Of a DNA stretch of 64,000 bases, positions 1-9,945 are shown one piece after another; positions within the stretch are counted from its first letter, which is position 1, and each line of letters begins with the position of its first letter. The notes under the pieces were generated by a model. The model was not told the origin of the DNA. It worked only from the letters and a program-made list of their open reading frames with translations, and searched no databases. A program made the position numbers and the translations under genes. Source of the stretch: Ditibartonella apihabitans (GTDB lineage: Bacteria; Pseudomonadota; Alphaproteobacteria; Rhizobiales; Rhizobiaceae); contig NZ_CP015820.1 of assembly GCF_002007485.1 (NCBI RefSeq), positions 992,001 to 1,056,000 of the forward strand, written 5' to 3'.

Positions 1-162
1 ATGACAAAGTTACCGGTGGCGCTGGTTGCGGCTTTGCGCGAAAGCGCAATAGTCTTTGCCGTTATTTTATCCTATTTCGTCTTGCGTGAACATGTGAGCC
101 TCGCGCGCTTTATCGGCTCGATCATCATTGTTCTTGGCGTTATTGCTGTAAGACTAGCCTGA
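1..162 (+). CDS. EamA/DMT-family transporter, C-terminal end (partial)
   Basis: The first 53 codons of the window are open and end at TGA 160-162; the gene starts upstream of the window. The residues AALRESAIVFAVILSYFVLRE followed by a hydrophobic GSIIIVLGVIAV segment are the usual last two membrane helices of a drug/metabolite (EamA, ten-helix DMT) exporter, with the conserved Arg-Glu at the helix start and the short RFIG loop. The ATG at base 1 is an internal Met, not evidence of a start. Substrate cannot be told from this fragment. Confidence 0.75.
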   Translation: MTKLPVALVAALRESAIVFAVILSYFVLREHVSLARFIGSIIIVLGVIAVRLA

Positions 163-215
163 AAATAGTAAAATTGCTAAATACATCCGTTTTCATTGAT
201 TGAGTCGGAATTACC

Positions 216-2336
216 ATGAACAACGTAAAAATTGGTCATACAGCCTGTCCCCATGATTGTCCTTCAACCTGTGCCCTTGATGTGGAATTATTGTCCCCAA
301 CAAAAATAGGCCGGATTAGGGGAGCAAAAGACAACACTTATACGGCAGGCGTTATCTGTGCAAAAGTCGCCCGCTATAGCGAGCGCGTACACAATCCGGC
401 AAGAGTGTTGAAACCGCTTGTCAGAAAAGGTCCAAAAGGCGAGGGTAATTGGCAGGAAGTCTCATGGGGCGATGCACTCGACCTCATAGCCGAAAACTTT
501 CAAAAGGCAGAGAGAAAATACGATTCAACCACTATATGGCCTTATTTCTTTGCCGGAACCATGGGATTGGTGCAGCGCGATTCAATCAATCGTTTGCGGC
601 ATGCAGGAAAATATTCGCGGCAATTTTCGACATTCTGTACCAATACTGCTGCAACCGGTTATTTTGCTGGTACTGGTCGAATCGCCGGTGTCGACCCGCG
701 CGAAATGGAAAAATCCGATCTCGTGGTGATCTGGGGAACTAATGCGGCAAGTACGCAGGTCAATGTTATGACCCATGTCACCAGAGCACGTAAAGACCAT
801 CAGGCACGTATTGTCGCGATTGATGTTTTCGAGAGTGCAACGGTGCGTCAGGCCGATCTTGGCTTGATTTTAAGGCCGGGAACCGATGCAGCCTTGGCCT
901 GTGCCGTGATGCATATATTGTTTCGGGATGGTTTTGCCGATTGGAAATATCTCGAACGCTATAGCGATGACCCGCACGGGCTTGAACACCACTTGAAAAC
1001 AAAAACGCCACAATGGGCGGCCGAAATTACCGGTTTATCCGTCGATGAGATAGAAACTTTCGCCCATTGGGTTGGTACTACCAAACGCACGTTCTTCCGG
1101 CTGGGATACGGTTTTACGAGACAACGTAATGGTGCGGTTGCAATGCATGCAGCGCTTTCGGTGCCCGCAGTTACGGGAGCATGGCAATATGAAGGTGGTG
1201 GCGCATTCTATTCCAACGCTTCGATATTTGCTCTTAACAAAAATGAAGTGGAAGGAACGGCTTTCGCTGATCCGAAAATCCGTTCGCTTGATCAATCGAA
1301 AATCGGCAGAATTTTGCTTGGCGATAAAGAAACACTTTATGGTGGCCCGCCTGTAACCGTTTTGTTTATCCAGAATACCAATCCGGCAAATGTTGCGCCC
1401 GAACAACGGTTAATCCACAAAGGTTTGGCACGCGAGGACCTTTTTACAGTGGTTCATGAGCAATTTATGACGGATACCGCTAAAATGGCCGATGTCGTTC
1501 TGCCTGCAACAATGTTCCTCGAACATGATGATATTTATCGGGCAGGTGGCCAACAGCATATTCTTTTAGGACCGAAATTGATTGAACCTCCGCTCGGACC
1601 GAAGCCAAATCTTTATGTTATAAACGAATTGGCAAAACGGCTCGGATTTGGTCACATGGCGGGGTTCGATAAAACAGCCGTTGAACTTATCGATAATATG
1701 TTGAGAGCGTCACACCGCGGGACTTATGAAGAGCTTAAGGAAAAACGCTGGCTTGACGTTCAGCCACCTTTTGAACGCGCCCATTTTCTGAACGGTTTTG
1801 CCTGGCCAGACAGGAAATTCCGTTTCAAGGCAAAATGGACAGGTTATGAAGCTCCCGACACTCCCCCTGATACGATGGGGTATCAAGGGCCGTATCAAGA
1901 AATGCCCGATTTTCCCGACCAGTGGGATGTTATTGAAAAAGCGGATGAAGAACATCCGTTCAAACTTGTAACGTCGCCCGCACATAATTTTCTCAATTCA
2001 ACATTTTCGGAATCGCCGACATCTTTACTGAAAGAAATACGTCCAACGCTCATGATCCATCCCGATGATGCGGCAATGTATGATATAAAGGATGGCGATC
2101 TTGTCGAGATAGGCAATCAACGCGGTAGTGTGGCGCTTCATGCAAAATTGTTTAAAGGCTTAAAAAGACATGTTGTGGTCTCGCAAGGATTGTTTGCCAA
2201 TTCAAGTTTTGTTCGGGGAGAGGGGATAAATGTTTTGACCGGAGCAGATTCACCGGCTCCTAATGGCGGCATAGCCGTTCACGATATAAAAGTCTGGGTG
2301 AAAAGGCTTGATAATTCCGCCAAGACGCAACGTTAA
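216..2336 (+). CDS. molybdopterin oxidoreductase family protein
   Basis: A 706-residue member of the DMSO-reductase/formate-dehydrogenase-like superfamily that binds bis-MGD molybdenum cofactor. Near the N-terminus C11, C15, C19 and C48 give the spacing expected for a [4Fe-4S] site (ACPHDCPSTC ... GVICAK). The middle carries the cofactor-binding Rossmann-like parts (LVVIWGTNAA; TVLFIQNTNPANVAPE; ADVVLPATMFLEHDD) and the C-terminal ~120 residues form the molydop-binding beta-barrel (LVTSPAHNFLNSTF ... MIHPDDAAMYDIKDGDLVEI). No Tat signal is visible, so it is probably cytoplasmic. It stands alone with no electron-transfer or membrane subunit next to it; the substrate is unknown. Its need for molybdenum cofactor links it to moeA and the frameshifted moaC 15 kb downstream. 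Confidence 0.9.
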   Translation: MNNVKIGHTACPHDCPSTCALDVELLSPTKIGRIRGAKDNTYTAGVICAKVARYSERVHNPARVLKPLVRKGPKGEGNWQEVSWGDALDLIAENFQKAERKYDSTTIWPYFFAGTMGLVQRDSINRLRHAGKYSRQFSTFCTNTAATGYFAGTGRIAGVDPREMEKSDLVVIWGTNAASTQVNVMTHVTRARKDHQARIVAIDVFESATVRQADLGLILRPGTDAALACAVMHILFRDGFADWKYLERYSDDPHGLEHHLKTKTPQWAAEITGLSVDEIETFAHWVGTTKRTFFRLGYGFTRQRNGAVAMHAALSVPAVTGAWQYEGGGAFYSNASIFALNKNEVEGTAFADPKIRSLDQSKIGRILLGDKETLYGGPPVTVLFIQNTNPANVAPEQRLIHKGLAREDLFTVVHEQFMTDTAKMADVVLPATMFLEHDDIYRAGGQQHILLGPKLIEPPLGPKPNLYVINELAKRLGFGHMAGFDKTAVELIDNMLRASHRGTYEELKEKRWLDVQPPFERAHFLNGFAWPDRKFRFKAKWTGYEAPDTPPDTMGYQGPYQEMPDFPDQWDVIEKADEEHPFKLVTSPAHNFLNSTFSESPTSLLKEIRPTLMIHPDDAAMYDIKDGDLVEIGNQRGSVALHAKLFKGLKRHVVVSQGLFANSSFVRGEGINVLTGADSPAPNGGIAVHDIKVWVKRLDNSAKTQR

Positions 2337-2435
2337 CTAAGTCACGGCAAATACTCGAAAAATGCTATAGAGTCGTTATAATTGATTTCGGAAAGGCGCC
2401 TTGAGACGGCGAAACAGTTAAGGACTATGCAAAAT

Positions 2436-3443
2436 ATGAAAGCTATGATTGTCGGAGTGTCAGGTCTGAGCCTAACGGCAGCCGAAAAAGATTTTATAGC
2501 AGAAAACCAGCCTTGGGCTTTTATTCTTTTTGCAAGAAATATCGGTTCGGCAGACGAGGTTAAACAATTGACCTCTTCGCTCGTCTTGGCAAGTGGCCGA
2601 GAGGATGTTTTTATTTTTATTGATCAGGAAGGTGGACGTGTCCAAAGGCTGCGTGCGCCGCTAGCGCCCGATTATCCGCCAGCGGCAACATTAGGTGAAC
2701 TCTATAAAAAGGATAAAGCAAAAGGTTTGCGCGCAACCTTTATCATGTCACGTCTTCACGCATTTGATCTGCGCCGGTTGGGAATAAACGCCGACTGCCT
2801 GCCGCTTCTTGATGTGCCGATTGAAGGAGCAGATAATGTCATTGGTACGCGTGCTTATGGCAATGACTATGAAACAGTTATAGCCTTGGGGCGAGCAGCC
2901 GCAGAAGGTTTGAAGGCAGGCGGTGTCCTGCCGGTCATGAAACATATTCCCGGTCACGGTCGCGCATTATGCGACACTCATAAAAGCCTTGCCCGTGTTG
3001 ATGCATCACTGGAGACTTTACGTCTTAATGATTTTGCCCCGTTCGAGGCATTATCCGATCTTCCGGTAGCAATGACGGCGCATGTTGTTTATGAAAGCGT
3101 TGATTCCGAAAAACCGGCAACCTTGTCAAAAAAGGTCGTGGGCGGCATTATTCGTAAAGAGATTGACTTTGACGGCTTGTTGATGACGGATGACTTATCG
3201 ATGAAGGCGCTTTCAGGCGATCTGGGTGATTTGGCAAAAGAGGCTTTCGAAGCCGGATGTGATCTTGTTTTACACTGCAATGGCGAACAAGAAGAAATGC
3301 AAAAAATCGCTGCAGCAACGCCCTGGCTTGAAGGAAAATCGCTCGAGCGCGCGAAAAATGCAACCAATTGGGTTGGCAAACCCGATCAAGCTGACGAGAA
3401 GGCATTGCGGGAGGAATTTCAAAATCTCCTTGCGTTAAGCTAA
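2436..3443 (+). CDS. nagZ: beta-N-acetylhexosaminidase NagZ (GH3)
   Basis: Cytoplasmic glycoside hydrolase family 3 enzyme that removes GlcNAc from muropeptides in peptidoglycan recycling. The GH3 marks are clear: FIDQEGGRVQRL, the KHIPGHG motif with its catalytic His loop, and MTDDLSMKAL containing the nucleophile Asp. I chose ATG 2436 because AAGGA at 2420-2424 lies 11 nt before it; a TTG at 2382 and an ATG at 2427 are also in frame, but the latter would leave only 2 nt from the same Shine-Dalgarno. It is followed 12 nt later by scpA, an order common in Hyphomicrobiales (nagZ-scpA-scpB-tat). Confidence 0.92.
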   Translation: MKAMIVGVSGLSLTAAEKDFIAENQPWAFILFARNIGSADEVKQLTSSLVLASGREDVFIFIDQEGGRVQRLRAPLAPDYPPAATLGELYKKDKAKGLRATFIMSRLHAFDLRRLGINADCLPLLDVPIEGADNVIGTRAYGNDYETVIALGRAAAEGLKAGGVLPVMKHIPGHGRALCDTHKSLARVDASLETLRLNDFAPFEALSDLPVAMTAHVVYESVDSEKPATLSKKVVGGIIRKEIDFDGLLMTDDLSMKALSGDLGDLAKEAFEAGCDLVLHCNGEQEEMQKIAAATPWLEGKSLERAKNATNWVGKPDQADEKALREEFQNLLALS

Positions 3444-3455
3444 GAGGTATCGGAT

Positions 3456-4358
3456 TTGGCTCAAAACGACAAAAAATCTAATCCGAAATTAAAAAACGCG
3501 AACGGAAACCGTGCTCAAAAAGCAATGGAACCGATTTGGGAACAGGATGAGGAACACGGCGTCAGTGAACCGACATTGGTGATCGATGTTCAGGGGTTTG
3601 AAGGCCCGCTTGATCTATTGTTACAATTGGCTCGTAACCAGAAAGTCGATCTGGCACATATATCCATTGTCGAACTTGTACAACAATATCTTGATTTCGT
3701 TAAAACAGCACATGAATTGAGACTCGATCTCGCGGCCGATTATCTGGTGATGGCCGCCTGGCTTGCTTATCTCAAATCCCGTCTTCTGGTGCCGCAGCGG
3801 TCGGATGACGAAGGTGAAAGTGGCGAAGAGCTAGCCGGATTGTTACAATTCCGTTTGCAGAGGCTTGAAGCCATGCGCGAAGCGGCAGGACAGCTTGTAA
3901 ACCGTAACCGTTTGGGGCGTGATATTTTCAAGCGCGCCAATCCGGAAATGGTGGTGGTTGAAAAAAAGCACCTCTATGATGTATCGCTCTATGATCTGTT
4001 GATGGCTTATGCCGGTTTGCGCCAAAGGCAGGCAGTGAAACGCGTCGAAGTAGGAAAGAGAGAGGTCTGGTCGCTAAAAGCCGCGCGCGCGGTATTGGTG
4101 CGGTTGATGGGCGAAGCAAAAGATTGGCAGGCATTAGACAAGTTTCTATTTGCTTTTATCCCGACAGCTTATGAACGCCGCACAGCTTTAGCCAGCACTT
4201 TTGCGGCAAGTCTTGAAATGGTGAGAGAAAAGCAGCTTGATATCCGTCAGGCTGCGCCTTTTGCTCCGATTTATCTTCGTGCGCACAAAAAGGCTGATGG
4301 GCCGAAGACCATAAATATCGGGGGCGGGGTAAAGCCCGAAAGCAAGCAAGATGGCTGA
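3456..4358 (+). CDS. scpA: segregation and condensation protein A (kleisin)
   Basis: ScpA bridges the SMC heads and ScpB in the bacterial condensin that compacts and segregates the chromosome. The typical N-terminal kleisin block FEGPLDLLLQLARNQKVDL is at about residues 48-66, followed by the helical AADYLVMAAWLAYLKSRLLVP segment; the C-terminal winged helix lies near residues 215-260. The first ~40 residues are charged and probably disordered. Start is TTG 3456 with AGAGG at 3443-3447, 8 nt upstream. The last 8 bases overlap the start of scpB, so the two are translationally coupled. Confidence 0.93.
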   Translation: MAQNDKKSNPKLKNANGNRAQKAMEPIWEQDEEHGVSEPTLVIDVQGFEGPLDLLLQLARNQKVDLAHISIVELVQQYLDFVKTAHELRLDLAADYLVMAAWLAYLKSRLLVPQRSDDEGESGEELAGLLQFRLQRLEAMREAAGQLVNRNRLGRDIFKRANPEMVVVEKKHLYDVSLYDLLMAYAGLRQRQAVKRVEVGKREVWSLKAARAVLVRLMGEAKDWQALDKFLFAFIPTAYERRTALASTFAASLEMVREKQLDIRQAAPFAPIYLRAHKKADGPKTINIGGGVKPESKQDG

Positions 4359-5055
4359 ACAAAAAAACGCAGAAAAAAATAAAAATGGCGAGCTCAACAT
4401 AACGCCCGAACTTGTTCGCATGGCCGAAGCAATTGTTTTTGCGTCGAGCGAACCTGTGACTGATCGCGCTTTGGAAGAGCGGCTTCCCAAAGGCGCAAAT
4501 ATTTCGGCGATTATAGATGTTTTGAAACAGGATTATCAAAAACGCGGGGTCAATCTCGTAAAAGTGGGAAATGCTTATGCGTTCCGGACAGCACCCGATC
4601 TTGCGTTTCTTTTGAACAGGCAAGAAGAGCGGCCAAGGAAACTTTCCCGTGCTGCTTTGGAAGTGCTGGCAATTATTGCCTATCATCAGCCGATAACACG
4701 TGCGGAACTAGAAGACGTCAGAGGCGTTGAAACATCGAAAGGCACGTTGGATGTGCTGATGGAAGCAGGTTGGGTGAAAATTCGTGGAAGGAGGCGCGTT
4801 CCGGGACGACCGGTCACTTACGGAACGACCCTTGCTTTTCTGGATGAATTCAGCCTGCCGGAAATTTCGGATTTACCGGGGATGGAAGAGCTGAAAGGTG
4901 CAGGTCTTCTATCTTCCAGATTACCGGCCAATTTCCGTATGCCGTCACCGACAGCCGATCCGGATATTCTGACCGATGAAGAAGAACCGCTTGAAGATGT
5001 CAATTTGGAACAATTAGGACTTTTAAGTCCACTTGATCGGGAAGAAAAATCTTAA
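4351..5055 (+). CDS. scpB: segregation and condensation protein B
   Basis: ScpB dimer partner of ScpA in the SMC-ScpAB complex. The two winged-helix domains are visible: the first around residues 18-85 (AEAIVFASSEPVTDRALEERL) and the second around 90-160, with ALEVLAIIAYHQPITRAELE and the conserved RGRRRVPGRPVTYGTT. The C-terminal ~60 residues are acidic and proline-rich. The ATG lies within the end of scpA. A 114 nt gap then separates it from tatA. Confidence 0.93.
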   Translation: MAEQKNAEKNKNGELNITPELVRMAEAIVFASSEPVTDRALEERLPKGANISAIIDVLKQDYQKRGVNLVKVGNAYAFRTAPDLAFLLNRQEERPRKLSRAALEVLAIIAYHQPITRAELEDVRGVETSKGTLDVLMEAGWVKIRGRRRVPGRPVTYGTTLAFLDEFSLPEISDLPGMEELKGAGLLSSRLPANFRMPSPTADPDILTDEEEPLEDVNLEQLGLLSPLDREEKS

Positions 5056-5169
5056 AATCACCTTGTTTGGGAATTAAAAATGTAAATACACGTGGTTGTG
5101 TTTAAAAGACTTGAAAAAAGTGTCTAAAAGTACACATTAAGACAGTTCCAGCATTGAAGAGAGTACATA

Positions 5170-5499
5170 ATGGGAAATTTCCTTTCACCTGTTCACCTCA
5201 TAGTGATCTTACTCATCATCCTTGTCCTATTCGGTCGTGGTAAAATTTCGGAATTCATGGGCGATTTTGCTAAAGGTATCAAGAGTTTCAAAAAAGGTCT
5301 GAAAGAAGACGATGACGAGGCTGAAACTCAACAACCGGCAGAGCGGCCGGAAATTAAAACCATTGATGTTCAGCCGGAAGAAACAGTTCAGCCGGCCAAA
5401 CGTGTAGCGAGTCCCCGTAAACCGGCGGCAACAAAAACTGCATCCCGTTCAACCAAATCGAAAGCTAAAACAACGCAACGTAAAACAACGAAATCGTGA
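5170..5499 (+). CDS. tatA: Sec-independent translocase subunit TatA
   Basis: TatA forms the size-variable pore part of the twin-arginine pathway for folded proteins. A single N-terminal membrane helix ([21 protein letters not shown]) is followed by the FG hinge and the amphipathic helix [16 protein letters not shown]. At 109 residues it is longer than the usual 70-90 because of a Pro/Lys/Thr-rich, low-complexity tail after residue ~60. First gene of the tatABC operon; GAGAG lies a few bases before the ATG. Confidence 0.93.
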   Translation: MGNFLSPVHLIVILLIILVLFGRGKISEFMGDFAKGIKSFKKGLKEDDDEAETQQPAERPEIKTIDVQPEETVQPAKRVASPRKPAATKTASRSTKSKAKTTQRKTTKS

Positions 5500-5561
5500 A
5501 GTTTGTTGTTGTCAGAGCTTTTGTTGAGAAAGCCTTTCTTGTTGGAAAGGGTCTTTGAATA

Positions 5562-6338
5562 ATGTTCGGAATCGATGGACCGGAATTTATTGTTATCCTC
5601 ATCGTGCTGATTGTTGTGGTCGGCCCGAAAGACTTGCCGAAAATGCTGAAAGCTATTGGCAAGGCGACGGCGCGTATGCGCACGACGGCAAACGAGTTCC
5701 GTCGCCAATTCGACGAAGCCATGCATGAAGCCGAGCTTGATGATTTGCAAAAAACTCTTACCGATGTAAAGGACCTTGATCCTCGCAAAAAGCTAACCGA
5801 AATATTCGATCCCATTCGGGACGTCGCGAAAGATGTCAAAGCGAGTATTGATGGGCATCAGGATGCAGAGACATCAAGCATAAACGATCAATCTTCGGAA
5901 CAATCGGATAATAAATCATCTGGCGAAGCTAATAGCGCATCGGATAAATCAAATTCGCAAGCTGTTACGTCGAATAGAGAAACAGTAAGCTCTGTCAGAA
6001 TAGTTGATGATGAAAAATTCCAGTCAGCTACAGTTTCAACTGCCTCTGCAGGAGTTGACAGCATGGCGACAGAGGAACATCCGGCAACACCAACATCCTC
6101 CGAAGTGACAAGAACAAAGCGGACAGTTGAAACACCGGCCAAAGGCAAGATGACGGCAAAACAAACCGCAGCGTTGAAGCCGAAAACGGCAACAAAGCGT
6201 AAGGTGTCAGCAACAACAAAGTCGTCATCGCCTGAAAAGACCGCTAGTACCGGAGCTGTGAAAGCTCCTGCACAAGAACAGAAAACTGTAAAACAGGCCG
6301 CTTCACGGCCTAAAAAGACAACCGTTGCCGACGTTTGA
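5562..6338 (+). CDS. tatB: Sec-independent translocase subunit TatB
   Basis: TatB works with TatC as the receptor for twin-arginine signal peptides. The N-terminal helix (FGIDGPEFIVILIVLIVVVG), the PKDLPKML hinge and the amphipathic helix are all present in the first ~60 residues. The protein is 258 residues, well beyond the ~170 of Escherichia coli TatB: everything after about residue 95 is Ser/Thr/Lys/Ala-rich, low complexity and likely disordered. It lies 62 nt after tatA and 21 nt before tatC. Confidence 0.92.
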   Translation: MFGIDGPEFIVILIVLIVVVGPKDLPKMLKAIGKATARMRTTANEFRRQFDEAMHEAELDDLQKTLTDVKDLDPRKKLTEIFDPIRDVAKDVKASIDGHQDAETSSINDQSSEQSDNKSSGEANSASDKSNSQAVTSNRETVSSVRIVDDEKFQSATVSTASAGVDSMATEEHPATPTSSEVTRTKRTVETPAKGKMTAKQTAALKPKTATKRKVSATTKSSSPEKTASTGAVKAPAQEQKTVKQAASRPKKTTVADV

Positions 6339-6359
6339 ATAAAATAGGAAAAAATCATC

Positions 6360-7157
6360 GTGCATGAGGATGAAGACGAAGTCGAAGCAAGCTCGGCACC
6401 GCTACTGGATCATTTGATCGAGTTGCGTCACCGCATCATCGTATCTTTGATTGCATTCGCCATTGCCTTTATTATTTGCTTTTTCGTCAAGGATTATATT
6501 CTGAATTTTCTGTTGTGGCCTTATCAATGGGCAATGAAAATTTCGGGTGGTAATCCTGACAGCATCCGTTTGCAATCAACACAGGTTTGGGAAACTTTTC
6601 TGACCAAAATGAAGCTTGCAGCTTTTGGCGGTGTCATTTTGTCATTTCCTTATCTTGCGTTCCAGTTATACAGCTTTATTGCGCCGGGGCTCTATCGCAA
6701 CGAGAGGCGCGCTTTTTTGCCATTTCTCGTCAGTGCGCCGGTATTGTTTCTTTTGGGCGGTGCATTTGTCTATTGTGTGCTTGCCCCTATGATGTTGTGG
6801 TTTTCCCTGTCACAGCAATTATTGCCTGATTCTCATTTGAAAGTTGAATTTATCGCACGTATTTCCGATTATCTGAGCTTTATGCAGTCTTTCATTCTGA
6901 TATTCGGACTTATCTTCCAGCTTCCTCTTGTTACCAGCCTGTTGACAAAAGCAGGTCTTATTACGTCGAAAATGCTTGTTTCCAAACGGAAATGGGCAAT
7001 TCTAATCGCTGTTGTTGTTGCGGCAATGGTGACACCTTCCGATTTCTTTACGATGTTCGGCGTCGCGCTTCCGACAATTCTGCTTTATGAAGTTTCTATT
7101 ATTGTTTCACGCTGGATTGAAAAGAAACAGGCAAAACAAAATAACAAGGCTTCCTGA
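6360..7157 (+). CDS. tatC: Sec-independent translocase subunit TatC
   Basis: Six-helix core subunit of the Tat receptor complex. The conserved N-terminal LLDHLIELRHRII, the periplasmic loop with SFPYLAFQLYSFIAPGLY and the later helix FGLIFQLPL are typical. Length 265 residues is normal. Start is GTG 6360, preceded by AGGAAA about 8 nt upstream. Together with tatA and tatB it makes a complete export system. Confidence 0.95.
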   Translation: MHEDEDEVEASSAPLLDHLIELRHRIIVSLIAFAIAFIICFFVKDYILNFLLWPYQWAMKISGGNPDSIRLQSTQVWETFLTKMKLAAFGGVILSFPYLAFQLYSFIAPGLYRNERRAFLPFLVSAPVLFLLGGAFVYCVLAPMMLWFSLSQQLLPDSHLKVEFIARISDYLSFMQSFILIFGLIFQLPLVTSLLTKAGLITSKMLVSKRKWAILIAVVVAAMVTPSDFFTMFGVALPTILLYEVSIIVSRWIEKKQAKQNNKAS

Positions 7158-7218
7158 TTAGGCCATTGTGGTTTAAGAACAGAAATAGAATTAAAAAAAT
7201 TTGTACAGGAATATCTTG

Positions 7219-8496
7219 ATGCTTGATATCAAATGGATTCGGGAAAATCCGCAGAAACTCGACGAAGCTTTGGCAAAACGTAGTGCCGAACCACAGGCAG
7301 AGAAACTGATAGCGCTTGATCTTGAGCGTCGTAACCACGTTTCTCACGTTCAGGTTGCGCAGGAAAGACGCAATGCAGCTTCGAAAGAAATTGCACAGGC
7401 TATGGCATCCGGTGATAAGGAACGGGCCGAAGCCTTGAAGTCGGAAGTGGCAGAACTCAAAACATTCCTTTCAACAGCAGAGACAAAAGGAAAAGAGCTG
7501 ACCGCCGCTCTTGATGAGGCACTGTCCCGTATTCCTAATATTCCGCTTGATGATGTGCCGGTAGGGCGCGACGAAAATGACAATGTTGAACGTTATAAGG
7601 TGGGAACACCACCGTCTTTCCCGTTCGAGCCCAAACAACATTTCGAAATTGGTGAAAAACTTGGCCAAATGGATTTTGATCGTGCGGTCAAACTTTCCGG
7701 CGCGCGTTTCACAGTTTTGTCGGGACAGCTTGCCCGGCTTGAAAGGGCACTTGGCCAGTTCATGATTGATGTCCACACTCTGGAACATGGCTATCGTGAA
7801 GTTTCAGTTCCGGTTCTCGTTCGTGACAGCGCACTTTTCGGCACTGCCCAATTGCCCAAATTTGCCGAAGACCTGTTCGAGACAACAGATGGGCGTTGGC
7901 TTATTCCAACGGCGGAAGTGCCTCTGACGAATCTCGTTGCAGGCGATATTCTGGACGCCAAAAAGCTTCCGATTCGTGTCACTGCCTTGACCCCTTGCTT
8001 CCGTTCGGAAGCCGGTGCTGCCGGTCGTGATACACGCGGTATGTTGCGTCAGCACCAGTTCTGGAAAGTCGAAATGGTGTCTATTACCGACGAAGACAGT
8101 TCTTTGGATGAATTGGAACGCATGACAGGGTGCGCTGAAGATATTTTAAAACGTCTGGGGCTTCCCTTCCGGACAATTACGTTATGTACCGGTGATATGG
8201 GATTTAGCTCCCGCAAAACATATGATTTAGAAGTATGGTTACCGGGGCAAAATACCTATCGCGAAATCTCGAGCTGCTCGGTATGCGGTGACTTTCAGGC
8301 GCGGCGTATGAATGCGCGTTACCGGAAAGAAGGCGAAAAATCGACGCGCTTCGTTCACACTCTGAATGGCTCTGGAGTTGCTGTCGGGCGCTGTCTCATT
8401 GCAGTTATGGAAAATTATCAGCAAAAAGATGGTTCCGTGGTTATTCCGGACGTTCTGCGCCCTTATATGGGTGGATTGGAACGGATTGAAGCGTAA
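7219..8496 (+). CDS. serS: serine--tRNA ligase
   Basis: Class II aminoacyl-tRNA synthetase charging tRNA-Ser and tRNA-Sec. The N-terminal ~110 residues are the long antiparallel coiled-coil arm that grips the tRNA; class II motifs follow ([18 protein letters not shown], motif 2; [18 protein letters not shown], motif 3). ATG 7219 ([10 protein letters not shown], the normal family start) has AGGA at 7206-7209; a TTG at 7201 is in frame but has no support. 425 residues, full length. Confidence 0.96.
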   Translation: MLDIKWIRENPQKLDEALAKRSAEPQAEKLIALDLERRNHVSHVQVAQERRNAASKEIAQAMASGDKERAEALKSEVAELKTFLSTAETKGKELTAALDEALSRIPNIPLDDVPVGRDENDNVERYKVGTPPSFPFEPKQHFEIGEKLGQMDFDRAVKLSGARFTVLSGQLARLERALGQFMIDVHTLEHGYREVSVPVLVRDSALFGTAQLPKFAEDLFETTDGRWLIPTAEVPLTNLVAGDILDAKKLPIRVTALTPCFRSEAGAAGRDTRGMLRQHQFWKVEMVSITDEDSSLDELERMTGCAEDILKRLGLPFRTITLCTGDMGFSSRKTYDLEVWLPGQNTYREISSCSVCGDFQARRMNARYRKEGEKSTRFVHTLNGSGVAVGRCLIAVMENYQQKDGSVVIPDVLRPYMGGLERIEA

Positions 8497-8516
8497 AAAT
8501 TTCAGGGAACTTCAAT

Positions 8517-9281
8517 ATGCGTATTTTGCTAACCAATGATGACGGTATTCATGCGGAAGGGCTGAAAATTCTTGAACAGATCGCCCGTCAACTCTCTGAT
8601 GATGTCTGGGTTGTCGCTCCGGAAGAAGATCAAAGCGGTGTTTCACATTCTTTGACCATTTCAGAGCCTTTACGTTTGCGTCAAATTGATGAAAAACATT
8701 TTGCTTTGAAAGGCACTCCTACCGATTGTGTCATTATGGCGGTCATGCATATTATGCCGGAAGCGCCCGATCTTGTTCTTTCGGGGGTTAATGCCGGAGG
8801 TAATTTGGCTGACGATGTGAGCTATTCGGGAACGGTTTCAGGTGCGGTAGAAGGGATGCTGCAGGGGATCCGCTCGATTGCTCTTTCACAAGAATTTTTG
8901 CACGAAACGAAGCGCGACAATATACCTTGGAATACGGTTTTATCTCTCGCTCCGGATATTTTGAAAAAGCTCGTAAAAATTCCGCTTCCCGAAGGTGTTT
9001 TGCTCAATGTAAATTTCCCTGCTTGCGAAGCTGACGAGGTGACAGGATTGTCTGTTGCTCCGCTTGGTAACCGCGGACACCAGATACTTATCGATAAACG
9101 CGCTGATGGTCGTGGCCTACCTTATTACTGGATGTATTTCAGCAGAGGAAAGGGCAAGAACAAGGACAAAACAGATATTGATGTGCTTCAGGAGAAGGCT
9201 ATTTCTGTTACTCCAATAGAGCTTGATCTGACGGCACATAGATTTTTGGATGCATTAGAAAAAGCGCTCTTGGGAAAATAG
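8517..9281 (+). CDS. surE: 5'/3'-nucleotidase SurE
   Basis: Stationary-phase survival nucleotidase acting on nucleoside monophosphates. The metal-binding [12 protein letters not shown] at the N-terminus and the [19 protein letters not shown] block are diagnostic. 254 residues, normal length. It sits between serS and pcm; the surE-pcm-nlpD order is shared with gammaproteobacteria. Confidence 0.95.
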   Translation: MRILLTNDDGIHAEGLKILEQIARQLSDDVWVVAPEEDQSGVSHSLTISEPLRLRQIDEKHFALKGTPTDCVIMAVMHIMPEAPDLVLSGVNAGGNLADDVSYSGTVSGAVEGMLQGIRSIALSQEFLHETKRDNIPWNTVLSLAPDILKKLVKIPLPEGVLLNVNFPACEADEVTGLSVAPLGNRGHQILIDKRADGRGLPYYWMYFSRGKGKNKDKTDIDVLQEKAISVTPIELDLTAHRFLDALEKALLGK

Positions 9282-9294
9282 AGGGATGGAAGCG

Positions 9295-9945
9295 ATGCCC
9301 CCTATGTCAGAACGAGAAGAATTGATAAGCCTTGTCCTGAAAATGCGGGGCAGGGGGCTTGATGATATGGCCTTATTTTCTGCATTGGAACGCACATCGC
9401 GTCGGGACTTTGTTTCGGCACCTTTTACCGATAGTGCTTATGAGAATAAGGTTATCCCGATAGAGTGCGGCGAATATATCGAGCGGCTTGAAGAACAGTT
9501 ATATATTATTTCTGCATTGTCTCTCGAAAAAAAACATCGTGTGCTCGAGATCGGAACGGGCTCGGGCTTTACCGCTGCTTTGATTGCAAGACTTGCGGGT
9601 CGAGTAACGACGGTCGAAAGATATAAAACTTTATGCGACATTGCCCGTCAACGATTTCACGCACTGGAAATAGATAATATTGTTTTGCGACAAATGGACG
9701 GCAGCCGCGCTTTGTCCGGGTCAGGCCCTTATGACCGGATATTGGTGTGGCCATCACGTAATCGTGATCCACAGGAATTTCTCGAATTATTGGCAGCCAA
9801 TGGTGTGCTTATAGAAGCTATCGGACCGGACGAAGGCGAACAGATGGTTGTACGCTATCGCAAGACCGGAAGCAGGTTCGAGAGGACAGATATGTTCAGA
9901 GTGCGCTACCAACCCTTCATCGAAGGCGTTGCAGCTATTCTGTAA
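9295..9945 (+). CDS. pcm: protein-L-isoaspartate O-methyltransferase
   Basis: SAM-dependent repair enzyme that methylates isoaspartyl residues in damaged proteins. The SAM-binding motif HRVLEIGTGSGFTAALIARL and the N-terminal RRDFVSAPFTDSAYE region are typical. ATG 9295 has GAGGG (9281-9285) 9 nt before it; ATG 9286 would sit directly on that Shine-Dalgarno, and ATG 9304 is a further option. An inverted repeat with 7-bp arms (9951-9970) follows the stop but has no T run. Confidence 0.9.
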   Translation: MPPMSEREELISLVLKMRGRGLDDMALFSALERTSRRDFVSAPFTDSAYENKVIPIECGEYIERLEEQLYIISALSLEKKHRVLEIGTGSGFTAALIARLAGRVTTVERYKTLCDIARQRFHALEIDNIVLRQMDGSRALSGSGPYDRILVWPSRNRDPQEFLELLAANGVLIEAIGPDEGEQMVVRYRKTGSRFERTDMFRVRYQPFIEGVAAIL

